The notes under the pieces are model-generated. The model was not told the DNA's origin and ran no database searches. It saw nothing but the letters and a program-made list of their open reading frames with translations. 64,000 nucleotides of DNA, taken from positions 9,920,001 to 9,984,000 of the forward strand of contig CAJFCV020000003.1 of NCBI GenBank assembly GCA_904066235.2, written 5' to 3'. The translations under genes and the position numbers were made by a program. The stretch is from Bursaphelenchus xylophilus (lineage: Eukaryota > Nematoda > Chromadorea > Rhabditida > Aphelenchoididae). How positions within the stretch are numbered: position 1 is the stretch's first letter; each line of letters starts with the position of its first letter. This document shows, in pieces, positions 24,401-36,958 of the stretch.

Positions 24401-27400
24401 TGTTTCTGCAAAGTGCGAGGAAATCTGTCATTATGTCTTGTTATATCAGTCTGTCGGGAAAATAATGAGCGCAATGTCGCTGCGCCAATAGGGTCTCTGA
24501 AGTGACAAAAAATCGATTTTATCTCTTCATTTTCTGGACAATTTTCGATGCGACAGAGTGTTCATTATTTTCCCGACAGGCTGATATGTGAAAACAAATC
24601 TTGTCTTAATTTACCTCAAGTTTTTTTTCAAAATCTGACCGCATTCTTTGCCTCCGATTTTGATTTCCTTTCAAACTTTTGGCCACTCCTAACAATAAGT
24701 TCGGCAAAGCGTATAAACCTAAAGAAAATTTCGGAGCAAAAATTTTTTTATTATTATTTACCACCGCTTCTCCACAAAAATTTCTTTATCCGATTCTTCA
24801 GAGCGCGGACAACTCGCGTCAGTCCAGCTTCAACACCGTGGACAAGTCGTTGCAGCGGGTGCGGGGCCTGGAGAACCACTCGCGCAACAGCTACCAATCG
24901 ACCAGTTCCGACGATCAGTTGGTATGTGTGCACTAATCGCATTACAACGGGCCGCTCGTCCGATATTAATCATGCCTGAGGGGAGGGAAAACAAATTATT
25001 ATTCCACAGATTTTTTTTCGAAAACAAATTAGATTCTGAACGGGGTTTGGAGCATCTTTGGCCAGGACTTTGTAAATAACTATTTAAACAGTGATCTTAC
25101 TGTTTTAGACCTTAAAAAGTAATTTTTAGCAAAAATTTTCACTTTTTCTGAAATTCGAAATTTTGCTATTTTTACTCCAAAACCCTATTTATCTTCTCTA
25201 ACACTCCCTAAAATGCTCCTAAACGACATAATGGTCCTGTTGAAGGAGCCAACCGACATCGTGGAGCCGGTCAGGGCGTGGGTCAACTCCGGCGGCAAAC
25301 ACTATGCCCAGGGCTCGCTTAAAGACCTCACCGAGACGTTGGGCCGCGAAGACGAGCTGGAACATGATCGTGATGTGACGGCGGAGGAGGCCGCTCCCGT
25401 AACGCTCAATTCCATGGGGAATCCGGCCGACTTGCGGCGAAATCCCGACGAATTGGCGGGATTTTTGAACTACACCGTTCATCATGGGGATCCCTCAAGC
25501 ACGGTAAGCATTTTTAGGAGATTTTATAGGCGTTTAAAATCATTTTGATTCAAATTTTTCTTGAATATTCAAATTTTTGGAAAATTTTCAAATTTGAATA
25601 AATTTTTGCATTATTTAAAATTCAAATTTTCTATAGCATTTTTAAGATTTTTTGACCTCATTTTATCCAAAAATTTGAGATTTAGCCCCGAGAACCTTTC
25701 AAATTTTTCCCTATCAATAAATTTCGACCTCAAACCACATGTTTTTCCTAATTTTCCCAAAAAAAATTCCACTAACTATCTCTTCAAATTGCAGCTCTTC
25801 TACCTCATTACGGCCGCATTCCAATCGTGCACGGCTCCATTAAAAGAATTACGGCGATTTGCCTATGAGATTTTCTCGACCTTCCTCATCCCGGGTGCTC
25901 CTCTAATTGTGCCCGGCATCACGCAAGTCCAAATCCAGTCCATTGACCGGATTCTGGGCTCCTTCAACAGCAACCAAAGCAATGATGCGGACCAGCTGAA
26001 GAAGGTGTTCATTTCGTGTCGCAGCAAAGCGCTGAGCTCGATGGAGGACAATTTCGGGGAGTACAAAAGATCGTTGAGTAAGTTGGAAATCTTTGAAACA
26101 AAAACTGGGAGAAGAATAGAGTATAGAAAATCAGGAGAGCACAGACAGTCAGACGGAAAAAGTTTTTTTTTTATGTGTTTGCTTTGGCTAAAGAACAACT
26201 CAGAGTTTATGGATGACGGAGTTTATTGACAACAGACCAGTACCCTGAGGGGAAATTTAGATTTCTCACTTAAAAAGATCTGAAAAATTTTGACTGACAA
26301 ATCTCGGCGGGTCCGGTAAAATGCGAACTGAGAGTCCATGATGACTTGGAGAAACTCAAGCCTCTTGTTTTCCTAGTTAGTCTCCAAGTTTGAGTGTGAA
26401 TCTCTACCACTCTAAAAGCACGCTAAGGCCCTAAAAATCATCATTGAAGCCCGTTATGGCTGAAGAGAGTAGGTGAAAAAATCGACAAAACCTTTAGTTT
26501 CGGGAGGAGCCGAAATCAGAGAAGTCGCTTACGACCCATTCAGTGATAGGTTAGCGATTTTAGCAATGCGTTTAGAAAGGTCTGGTGGGAAGAAATGGGC
26601 AGGAAAAGGACATGGAGTTAGAAAATGTGGTAAGAATTGAACGTGGCCAAAAGAAATTTCTCAGTCCCTTCATTTGGTCCCACCTTTTTGATTGTAGGCT
26701 CTCAGTCCCTTACTTTTCAAAACTTTGATTTTTAGTGATCGCCCAAAAGCCGGATTCCCGTTCCGAGAGCAAATCCAAATACGCCGAACAACTTCTCATG
26801 AGCATTCTGGAAGAGCTCCTGCAACTCTGCGGCAACGATCTCGAGAAGGCCGACTCTCGCGGCCTTGCATTGCTAATCTCCATCGCCAGTGTAATCAAAG
26901 TGGTTCTCAACATCAAGCCGAGTCAGCTGAATTGGGAGAAGCTGATCGAAAAGTGCCCGACTTTTATCACTTCCACTGCCAAATCGGGAGTTTTCCGGAT
27001 GAAGCCGATGATGCCGAAGAGAGCGGTGCAGATAATGGACCATCAATTTAATCTGCAGTCAGTCTACTTGACGGTTCATTGTTATCAATGTCGGGATGCG
27101 GTGTGGGGAGTGAATCCGCAGGCCTATTTTTGTCAGAGTAAGTCAATTTGGCGAAATTTTGAGCTTGGAGACCGTTTAAAAATTTCTAAAAAATACGTCA
27201 TCATGACGCTTTGTGGTCTCAAAAAATACCGTAAAAAATTCTCAAGTTATATTTTTGACCTTTCAGAAGTTTTTTGGTCCTATGAATGACATATTTTACA
27301 CCTTTTGATTTCAAAATTCCAAAAAATTGGTCATCAAGACAACTTTCATAATTCGATATTTAAAATTTTTCATGCTAATGTTGAGACCTGAGTATTTCAA

Positions 27401-30400
27401 GGATACTGTAGAAAATAATGCCCTAAGGTCATGGTACCAGTATGATGTATTTTTTACCACTTTTAGCGAGAGCTCCGTGATTTTCGCCAAGATTTTCTCT
27501 TTTCGATATTTTTCGATGTTCCCTTTCATCCTAAGTTACTATGTAAATTCGGGTTGTTGACAAGTCTCCAGCACTGCATGACAGTCCTCCCGAATCTGTC
27601 ACAAGGTCTCCGCGCGCCCCGCGGCCCGCTCACGTCTAGACCGGGGGCCAATTCCGAAAAAAGTCGGCGCGAAAGTCCTGCGGGCGTCGTACAGAAACGC
27701 GGGCGCAACTCTGCGGATCCGCATCCCCTGAGGCCGACGGCGATCTCACGAGGGCCGGGGCGGAGTTAGGCCCCCGAAAACCCATCAAGTACAACTCGTC
27801 CATCACACACGAACTCCACCATGGGACCCTTCCTTCCCGTGTTTGGTGGTTGGCGTGCCGGGGATTCTGGAGACTTGAAGTGTCTTCGGAAGATGCGTCC
27901 GGCCCCCCGATCCGACCCGACGTTTCGGCCGCAGAGGGCTCGGGGCGCGGATATCCGTTAAAACGCTCGCTTTCCTGAGGTTGTTGTTGTTCAGGGAGTT
28001 CAAAATAATGTCTGGTACTGTTCGGAATAGTGATTTGGGGCAGCTTTTCGGCAAGAACTGTGAAATTTGGTTACTGCTCCTGCCAGCACCGTTGATTTTA
28101 GATTCGCCAGACCACTATTTCAATCTTCAAATTGTACAAAATTTCGTTGCGAGACCTAATGATCTTTTGTGTTTACTAAATTCGGCAAATTATTCTCAAG
28201 AGCTGAGTTGTCTGATGGATAAATGACTGTCAAAATGCCATTTATCCATCAGATTAAAAAAAATACCGTATTTTAAAAGTCATGTTGGCCGATTTTTAGA
28301 CGTTTTTTATCAGTGAAAGCTCACTTTTCATGAAAACCATGACTTCATAGAGATCTCAGTGCTTTTTATTGTTTAAAAAACCATTAAAAATATACTGTTT
28401 TGACTCGAAAATTTATTCCTTATTTTTTATATTTTTTCTTGCAATATACGCATATTTTCCAGACTGCGACGTGATAGTCCACAAGCAGTGCACCAACTCC
28501 TTGGCCGACCGTTGCTACCCGGCCACCCAAAAATCCCGCTCTCACACAGCTCAAACTGCCAAACAACAACAACGTCCGCGCACAGCCTCGACCCTCAACC
28601 TGAGTAGCACGACGTCAGCGTTGAGTCAGCTCGCTCAGCCCGCGCCCGTCCATCAGAACCGGCACGTCCTGGACACCCGGTCTATGGGCTATGATCCCGG
28701 CGCGCATACGACGCCCTTCTACGCCCAAATGGAGAACGCGTTAGAGCCGCCGTCGCATCCACCGCCCGACATTCCTGTGCAGGCCAAGGCGGTTACGCAT
28801 GTGGTTGAGGCGGCGGCGAAGTCGACGTCGTCGGACTCGGGAATTGGAGCGGATGTGGACAATAAACCGGTGTCCAGAAGTCAGAGTATAAAGGTAGGGG
28901 AGATTGAAATTTTATGAGTAAAATCTAACACGTACAATAAGGTTCCTAGGCCGAATTATATGTGCTAAAAATCGTTGTAAAATACGGAACTTGTAAACAT
29001 TTGTGCATTGCTCTATGCCAATCATAAAACACTTATTTCCAGACCAAAACAAACAAGCTAGAAGATGTGAACGAGCAGCCAGGAATGGAATACGAGGAAA
29101 ATGCTACAGTCTCAGTCAAAGGGCTGGATGTAAAGTCAATATCGGGCAGTTCGGCGATCTCGGTTAACGCTGATGGAATGCTGGACATTGCAGCCAACGA
29201 TTCGGATCTCGAAATGGAAGTTGATCTCCCTCCATTGGATCAAATAATTAGTTGGCAAATTTTGAAACGGATCGATCCCAAGCTGAGGAAACTGCAGGAG
29301 AGTATAAATGGTAAGACATCTAATTTCAAGGGCAAAACCTAACCAATCAAAAATTTGCAGAGTTCTACCACACCGAGCGAAGTCATGTCCGCAATCTCAA
29401 AGTCATCTATCGCGTGTTTCATCGGCCAATCGTGGAGCAGAAACTGGTCAGCAAAGACTTCCTCAAAGTGGTCTTTGCCAACCTCGACGAGCTCATCGAA
29501 ATCCACTCGGGCATGTTTCAGAAGATGCGCGTGGTGGTGGAGCAGTGGAAGAAGGACCCTCAATATGATGGATTGTACGCGAAACTCGGCTCCACAATTG
29601 CCACTTTCTTCGCGGACGAAGATGGAGAGAAGTTCAAGAAGGCAGCTTCCTTGTTCTGCGAGAATCAGCAATACGGCCTGAAGTTGTTGGGAGAGAGGTA
29701 AGGAAAAGAGAAGGAGAAATATCTTCATAGACTCGTCAGAGATTGAACTACTGGCATAAGATTAGAATTGAGGGCAAAAGTAGATAAAATTTAAACAATC
29801 AAATGAGTAATCAAAAACAAGAATTTATGAAGCATCCGACTGGTCATGACTCTTTTCTGGAAGAGAACACATCTCTAGAAGAGACAGACGAAAAGAAAGA
29901 AAAGCAAATTGTCGAAAATTAGAAGGATTCTTGGCTTTTGCAACATTTTTTAATCCGCCAAAATTGCCTGGATTTGTTCAAGATAAGGAAAATAAGTTTT
30001 AGCGAAAGAGACAAGCATGTCTTGTTGTCACTTTGGATAACTTACAGTTACTTTTTTGCAAAGTGTACGCGAGATATTTACTGCTTGCGAAGAGAGTCCC
30101 AAAAAAAAATTTTCTCTGGCCATTCACCTAATTTTTTTGTACACTCTTGCCCAAAAATGTCATTGAATATCTTGGCTGCCCTTTCAACCTGCAAGCCAAA
30201 GTTGGCAGGAATTAATACTCTGGCTAGATAGATGACTCACCAAATTTTGAAGAAAATCTGACAGTCGCTTCTTGAGAAACTTTATTTACTAAACTATTCT
30301 TTAGTAAGTAAGGTACCCGCTTTTTGCTTTAGTGGTTTCATTTTCGACATAAGAAATTTTTTATAGATTTATTATTCTGCGAAAGCCCTAACATAAGCCA

Positions 30401-32911
30401 TCAAATATAAGAGGCGCTAAAACACAATTTTTGTAAAGTACCGTATGCATCTCCAACTTCCTTTTTACACTCTTTATTACATAAAATCAGGCGGAGTTTC
30501 TCTTGTTTTTTCGACTTTCAACATTTGCAACAGCGCAATACCCTTCAAACTCGAAGCTTGCTTCCCCTCCCTTAAGCGTAACAGCTTCTCATCTAAAAGT
30601 TTTACAAAACTGATAAAATATAGTCCACTGTAATAAGAAGATCGTTGCATTTCAGACGGCAGAAAGACGAAAATCTTGCGGCCTTTCTCCAAAAAGCCGA
30701 GAGTAATCCGCTGTGCCGGAAATTCCAACTCAAAGATCTGTTGCCAGTGGAGATGCAGAGGCTTGTCAAGTATCCGCTGCTACTCGATACTATATTACGA
30801 TATACCTCCGAGTCGTCAGAGGAATTTCAACAATATACGGATGCCTGTAATGGGGCTAAAAAGTTGTTGTCGGCAGTGAATACGGCTAAACGAGATGCCG
30901 AGAATAAGAGGCATTTGGAGGAGATCCATAGAAAAATTGAAATGCCAACAACGAACAGGCCTTACGACGATGTTATCCGGAGATTCGATATAATGCAGTA
31001 AGTGAAATTTTTACTCTTCTAACGCCTTAGAATAGACCTCAAAACCTTAAAAATTGTTCGCTATAGAAAGGCTTAGTTGGTTTATGATTATCTCGGCGAT
31101 ACGAGCCAGTATCTTGCATGTTATTTATTTGAAGATTTCCTTTTACGTCTTGGTGGTCTGTAAATTTAACATTTTCTTTGTACTTACACTCGTAAGCCCG
31201 TATTTTACCCCTCGATTTACCTGCCTTTGCAAGACTCTCAAAAATGTATCAGAAATTCTGTATACTTCACTTCTAATAAAAATTAATGGCCCTGCTTTTT
31301 CCAAACCACCTCTAAACCAATCCACTCTAATTGCATCCCTTTTTAGATACCGCTACGTCTACAACGGCGACGTAACCTGGAGGCACAGTCGCGGAAAGAC
31401 CGAAATGCATCTAGTCCTCCTTGACTACCTCCTACTAATCCTCACTAAAGCAAATGACGGCAAATACTACATGCGAACGTCCGAATTCAACGCCGTTCCA
31501 TTACTCTGGCTTCCCTCGGTTACTGTGGAAGAGAAGACCGGCGACAAACGGGCATTTGTCATCTTCTATGAGCGCGATCTGCGTACCTACGAACTTCAAG
31601 CTCAATCCGTAACGGAGAAAAAGACTTGGGAGCAATTGTTGCGGTCGCAAATCTCAGCCGCCAAGTCTGATCTACCGCAAAACTTCGAGACCGACTTTAT
31701 GAATGTGATGCCGAAGCTCAAGTCAGCGCAGCTGAGTACGGATGACGCTGGCAGCCCGAGTAGCTCGAACGAGGTCGCTGAAGAAGTGCAAGTCACAATG
31801 CATGCGGGACTAGTGAAAGCCAGTGAAATTGTCATCCAAAAACCGCAAATTCTGATCATGGAGCAAGCCCAAGCGGCGAAAGTTACTGCCCAACCGGCCA
31901 AGCCGCCTGTTCTGAGTCCGGCCGAGCGGATGCGAAGAAGTGATCAGCAGATAACGCAGGCGTTGGTGGAGAAGCATAACGTAATGGCGAGTGAGCTGAT
32001 GAAAGATGCAAAACTGGCCAAAGAAGACATGGAGATGATTGCTGAGACGTTGACGGGAATGTCAACAATAAATTTGAGGAATCGCAAGCCGAATGAGCTG
32101 GCACTGTCGGCAATTGTTCATGGAAATCGACTAATCGACTGCATTAATACGAGTAAGCTTTTTTACAAAAAGATTTCCTATCCTTTGAATATTCAAATGA
32201 TAATACAACTCTTTTCAGGAATGAGTAACCGTCGCCAGGACTCGGACAAAATTAGCGAAGACGCTGAACGACATCTCCCATTCGTCCCCTGCTACAAGTT
32301 GACTGCCGTTGCAGCTCCATTGATGAACCATTTGACTGCCCTTTCGCAAGTCATAAAGGAGCAACGAGACACTATTGAAGAGCTCAAAAAGGAGTTGAAC
32401 AAGGTAAAGAGAGACGGAAAACTGGCTAAAAAGCTATCAACGTATTTTAAAAAACCTCTGAAATCGGACTCAAATTTCGTGACTTTCGTTATAGATTTTT
32501 TTATTTTTAGGAAAGATGATTAAAAAATGAAAAAATGAGAAAGAAGTGTATTACTGTCATGTTTTCAAGCAGAATTTGACAAAAAAATTTTGTGACATTT
32601 CGTTATCGATTTTTTTTTATTTTTAGAGTGGCGGCCAAAAAATGAAAAAATGAGAATGTAGTGTATTACTGCATGTTTTCAAGCAGAATTTGATAAAAAA
32701 AATTTGTGACATTTCGTTATCGATTTTTCAAATTTTCCAAAAAATTGAAAATCGAAAAAAATTTTTTGCCTCAAGATTACAACAATTTTAAATTTCAAAA
32801 TTTCAGAATCGCATTGATGCCGGAGGCGCTAAAGACCGCTCCGTCTCCGAAGAAACGCTCACCGAGCCCTCAGGCAACATTGTCCTTCGAAGCCCCTCTC
32901 GAATGGCCTAG
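21459..32911 (+). CDS. rhgf-1: RhoGEF with PDZ, RGS-like, C1, DH and PH domains (rhgf-1/LARG type), 5' end missing
   Basis: Activator of Rho GTPases coupling G12/13 signals to actomyosin, as known for this family. Exons: 21459-21806 (PDZ, GYGLTV binding loop), 23648-23710, 24802-24921, about 25246-25503, 25795-26077 (RGS-like helices), 26736-27137 and 28463-28893 (C1 zinc site split by an intron; all spacings fit HX12CX2CX13CX2CX4HX2CX7C), 29043-29310, 29361-29697 and 30656-30997 (DH, with LLPVEMQRLVKYPLLLD), 31347-32152 (PH, closing with KKTWEQLL), 32219-32403 (coiled coil KEQRDTIEELKKELNKV) and 32807-32911 (stop TAG). Phases agree at every junction except 23710/24802, so a small exon is probably missing there. 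The acceptor near 25246 is weak. The first exon shown begins in phase 1, so at least one upstream exon with the start codon was not found. Introns hold several transposon fragments. Confidence 0.93.
24443..24587. mobile_element. 145-bp TIR element inside an rhgf-1 intron
   Basis: A 26-base inverted repeat with one mismatch frames the element. It begins ATATCAGTCTGTCGGGAAAA and the other end mirrors it. The interior carries no open frame. TA-rich ends suggest a mariner-type non-autonomous insertion, but a clear target duplication cannot be separated from the TIR. Confidence 0.75.
32474..32720 (+). repeat. About 115-bp tandem duplication in the last rhgf-1 intron
   Basis: The block beginning 'tttcgtgactttcgttat' is repeated from about 32588 and starts a third, partial copy at about 32703. 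Each full copy includes 'aaaaaatgaaaaaatgaga' and 'gtattactg...catgttttcaagcagaattt'. It also contains TTTTTAG acceptor-like strings, so cryptic acceptors lie just ahead of the true one at 32806. Confidence 0.7.
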
Positions 32912-33098
32912 GCCCAGTTATAATCAACCTATATTGCCAATGAATTTTATTGTCACGGGTACCCACTAATCGGTTCTGAAAACAGATTTCGTCCACTTTC
33001 GTCGCAAGAAATGATCTTCAACCTATATAATATTGTTAGAGAATTTATATGGCTCACATGTGTATATTATTACGTGCTATGAGAAAAGAATGGTGAAT

Positions 33099-33104
33099 AA
33101 TAAA
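33099..33104 (+). terminator. Poly(A) signal of rhgf-1
   Basis: AATAAA lies 188 bases after the TAG stop at 32909-32911. This is a typical nematode 3'UTR length. Confidence 0.6.
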
Positions 33105-34906
33105 CTTGTTTCTACGATTCTTGATTGTTTCGAGATTAGATAATATACCTTGGGGAGTCTAGGGAGGGAGAGAAGTGATGTGATAATGGGAAACTGATGA
33201 TATAACAATGTTAACTGGCTGAGAAAGTTGCGATAGACAATAAAATTACGTAGCTTGCTTTAACAAGGGGAAGTGCTCGACTTTCGGCGCTCAAATTTTA
33301 CGAATTTGTTGTGTAATTCTACCTTCAGACGGCAGAATTCACATCACATATATAGCTTCATATACAACTTGCTTAAAAATTTACCGCGCGATTCCTATGC
33401 CAGTGGAAAAATACAACTATGTCTTCAATCGAGGACGCCAGAAAACGAAGAGAGATCTCAAAGCTAACAGGATTTTAACTATCCAATTGCGCATATGGGA
33501 ATCTAACACTCGTAACAATTGTATTAGGATGAGAGACCCTTAGAAAGAAAAAAAATTGCGTGAATTTTACCACAAGCGACATCTTAGACTTCCGTGTGAA
33601 GCAAAGTGCTCGTTGCATAACAAAGTTACAGACAAAAAACATGCACGGCCAGACCTCTGTACAACAAATCGCAAAGGTCCCAAATTTTCATTCGTTGGGA
33701 AAGGGCTTTGTTGCACGAAGGCTCATTGTAGCCTACTGTTAAGTATAGGCACCTCTGCCGGTGCTCGTTGTCGACAGGTACGTTCTACAAAGCATGGTCG
33801 CAGAAAGTCTCCATCGTAATTAAAGACATCAAAATCAGTAGCTACTGTATGAACGAAACTCTTTTATGATGAATTTATTGTTACTGCCTTGAGGTTATAT
33901 GTATTTGTGTAGAAGTTTTGCCGTACCTCAAGTTTCATATAACACAAATCGATTTATCCATTCAAAATATATTTCCTTCAAATTTCCCCACACCAACCTC
34001 ATGACCAATCAAAATTTTTAATAACACATTCATATTATACTTCTCCTCAAAAAACTACTTTAAAATTCTACATTAATCTACACCACTCTTCATGCAAATC
34101 GAAGTGAATTCGTTCAAATTTCATTTAAATATTTTTCTGACCCTCCTCCAATGAAGCGTTTTATATGACTAATGGGCCATTAGAGGCAATAAAGGTCAGC
34201 GCGAAAGAGAGGCGGTTCCTAAAAAGAAGAAGAACATGCCTTCAGTTTAGTCGCCTTTCAATCATATTGCGGATGAGGGATGACGTTCAGGGATGCGGGG
34301 ATTATATTAATCTTGGTAGTGGAGCAGGTAAGTGGTCGCTTGGGGCTACGGGGAAAGGAAGATTGCAGTTTTTGGTGGCTGATTTTATTCTGAATAGGTC
34401 GAAAATTTTTAAAATACGGCGTGCAACTTCTATAGTAAAACTTATAAAGGTCACAAAGAAATGAGGCAAAGAAATTACCACGTATTTTAAAGATGATTTT
34501 TTTGTGGAAACATGTACTAAATAAACCTGTGATTTTTTGAATTGAATTTTACATTCTTATTCTATCTACGCTATAAATCAATTCCTGAAATTTTTAACTT
34601 GCGCTATGCAGGAGTAGCTGACATATTCAACGATCTTTACAGCCGAGAGACTACGGAAAACGAGGAGAGGAGAAAAATGGCCTAAAGGTCTTTTTCTTTA
34701 CTATCTCTCCTCATTTTTCATAGTCTCTCGTCAACAAAGAAAGTTGAAAATTTCGTCTGCACCTCCAAAGAGCAAGCTAAAATTTTCGGAAATTGATTTT
34801 TGGCCTGGATAACTTGTTATCATCAAAAAATCTAGTCGATATCCCAACAAAAAAAATTAAAAATACCTTGAAATTTTCCTACTTTATTCCAATATATTTT
34901 TTTCAG
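33105..34906. other. Region between rhgf-1 and the Fringe gene
   Basis: No complete exon is supported. It contains a MITE fragment (33650-33735), a degenerate repeat at 33265-33310, and CGTATTTTA words at 34410 and 34481. The promoter and any N-terminal exon of the Fringe gene should lie here. A frame open from ATG 34793 through the acceptor at 34906 would add a hydrophobic stretch, but the sequence looks intronic. Confidence 0.4.
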
Positions 34907-36586
34907 TTCCTCCTCTCATCCCTACCTCTAGACCAATTCCTCTACATTACTGTCAAATCCACCGAATCCAATCACAACACTCGCCTAAAAGATCTGCAAA
35001 ACACTTGGTTCAAGGACTTGAAACAAGCGGTAAGACCTTGTGAATAATTAAGCAAATCGTCCGAAAACCTCATTTATTTCAAATGTTTCGGCCTTGAATG
35101 TTCAAAGGCGAAGATTTTTTATGATTCGAACACTTTTTCCATCGCTTTTTGTAATTTTTCGGCTATTTTTAGGAGATTAATATTGTCAGCGACTCCGAAA
35201 ATGGGCTAGATGGATGGCTAAAGGAGAAAGTGGTGGCGACAAACTGTGGGAAAAGTCATGCCAGGTAAATTAGTCGATAATTTGAAAAAATCTTGTTTCT
35301 AAAATACGATTATATATTTTTTTTAAAACCCCCAGTTTTCCCCCAAAAATGAAAAAAAAGTCATTTTATCAAGAATTTTCAAAAAAATATGTCATCACGC
35401 CGCCTTTAAATCGACGATAATGACAGATAGACGCCAGAAATTACAAATTTCGCAAAATGCTCCCATAGAAAAATAAAAAAATTTTGGCCAAAACACCTAA
35501 TTTTGCCCATCTCAAATATTTTGATGACAATTTTTTTTGCAATTTTTGGTCAAAAAAAGATTCTGAAAATTTACAAAGAATACTTCAGCTATTTCTACTA
35601 CCCATATTTCATTGAAATTAACTCAGATTTTCTTGATTGTCATCATTTTTTGTTTATTTTTATATTATCCTTGATTTCAGACGAGACCTTGTTTGCAAAC
35701 TCCAAAAAGAACTCCAACTGTTCAAACATGCGAATGCTAAGTAAGTTCTGACCTTTCAAGCCGTCATTAGCGCCGTTATCAGCGATTCCCATCAACCTCT
35801 CACCTTTTATTTGTTTGACCTCAGCTTTGGCTCATGATCGAAGGGGAAAATTCCCACTGAATCGTAAAAAAATCGACAAATATCTCAATCAATCACAATT
35901 AATTTAGCACAAAAGAAAGATGGTGGACGTATTTTAAATTGTAAAACATTTCCCTACGCAAAAAAATTCTTGAAACCATAATTTTTATATTATTTTAGAT
36001 GGTCCTGTCATTTCGATGACGATAGTTACGTAAATGTCAAAAATCTCAAACAATTTCTCTCAAACTACGATGAAAATGACGTCTACTACATTGGCAAAGC
36101 TATGACTGGGCCGATCAAGGTTAATCAAGACTACAAATTTATGTTTGCCACCGGCGGCGCCGGCTTTTGTATTTCCCGAGGAGTCCTGAACCTACTACAA
36201 GATGAAGCAATAGCTCAATTTTCCCACTTGTCAGAAGAACTTGGCATGCCGGATGACATGACATTAGCTGTGTTTTTGGGTAAGCAAACTATCTTAGACA
36301 CTAACTTCAAGCAGATTTTCGAATTTTCACAAAAAACATAAGTCATCAAAATCAATTTTTTTTTTGATTTTCAGACAAAAAAGCAGGAGTACGACTAACC
36401 TACCGTTCTGAATTCCATTCTCATCTCGAATCTCATCTAATACATTTGCAAGATCTCCAATATCAAGTGTCGCTGGCTCGAACTGTCATTCCTGGGACCT
36501 TCGCCATGGATAAGGTCAGATGGATGGAAAAAATTGATTGTTTCTTGAATCTTACGCGCTGCAAATATCAAGAGTACACTGCATAG
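34907..36586 (+). CDS. fng: Fringe-type beta-1,3-N-acetylglucosaminyltransferase, N-terminus unresolved
   Basis: Fringe enzymes add GlcNAc to O-fucose on Notch EGF repeats in the Golgi. Five exons join in frame: 34907-35029, 35173-35264, 35681-35740, 35999-36279 and 36375-36586 (TAG). In order they show LDQFLYITVKST...RLKDLQNTW, VVATNCGKSHARRDLVCKL, the DxD metal site in WSCHFDDDSYVN, FMFATGGAGFCISRG, LGMPDDMT and FHSHLE, all in the places they hold in insect and vertebrate Fringe. The C-terminal Cys pair (KIDCFLNLTRC) also fits. Related GT31 families (C1GALT1, beta-3-GlcT) lack the full FATGGAGFC...PDD...FHSHLE set. The visible part encodes about 255 residues, so the signal anchor is missing. 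Either a short upstream exon was not found or the frame starts at 34793 without the intron. The 3' end converges with the TOM70 gene. Confidence 0.87.
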
Positions 36587-36868
36587 ACAAGATTTTACCC
36601 TGATACAAAAGGAATGACTTTCTTCAGCTTTCAAAAGTCCAAAGATAATCCTTTTCAGCCAAAAACTTCTAAAAATCACCTTATTTTAGGTGAGAACTGC
36701 TCAAAAAGGCTAGTTATTCCTTTTGTATCGAGCTAAAATTCTCGAAAATTATTTCTGATAGGCTCTTATTTGTATATACTGTAAAAAACTCCCTAAAATT
36801 TTCCATATCTCGGTATGAATTACCACAATTTCTGTAAATATCCAGATTTTTATGCAAATTTTTATAAC

Positions 36869-36874
36869 AATAAA
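36869..36874 (+). terminator. Candidate poly(A) signal of the Fringe gene
   Basis: AATAAA lies 283 bases past the TAG stop, only 85 bases before the stop codon of the convergent TOM70 gene. The two 3' ends therefore nearly touch or overlap. Confidence 0.45.
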
Positions 36875-36958
36875 CAATGAAAATTCCTAACCGGGTGGTA
36901 TTGAAAAAAATATTCTCTGAACCGAGAGGAAGTGAACTATTTGTAGCATTAGCAATTT

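Noticed and set aside
31054..31346. Apparent N-terminal extension of the PH exon from ATG 31054
   Set aside because: The DH exon ends at a clean donor (30997) and the PH exon starts at a clean acceptor (31346) with matching phases, so this stretch is intron.
34793..34906. In-frame extension of the Fringe exon to ATG 34793 giving a hydrophobic anchor
   Set aside because: The sequence is AT-rich and ends in an ideal TTTTTTTCAG acceptor, so it is more likely intron. Kept only as an alternative start.
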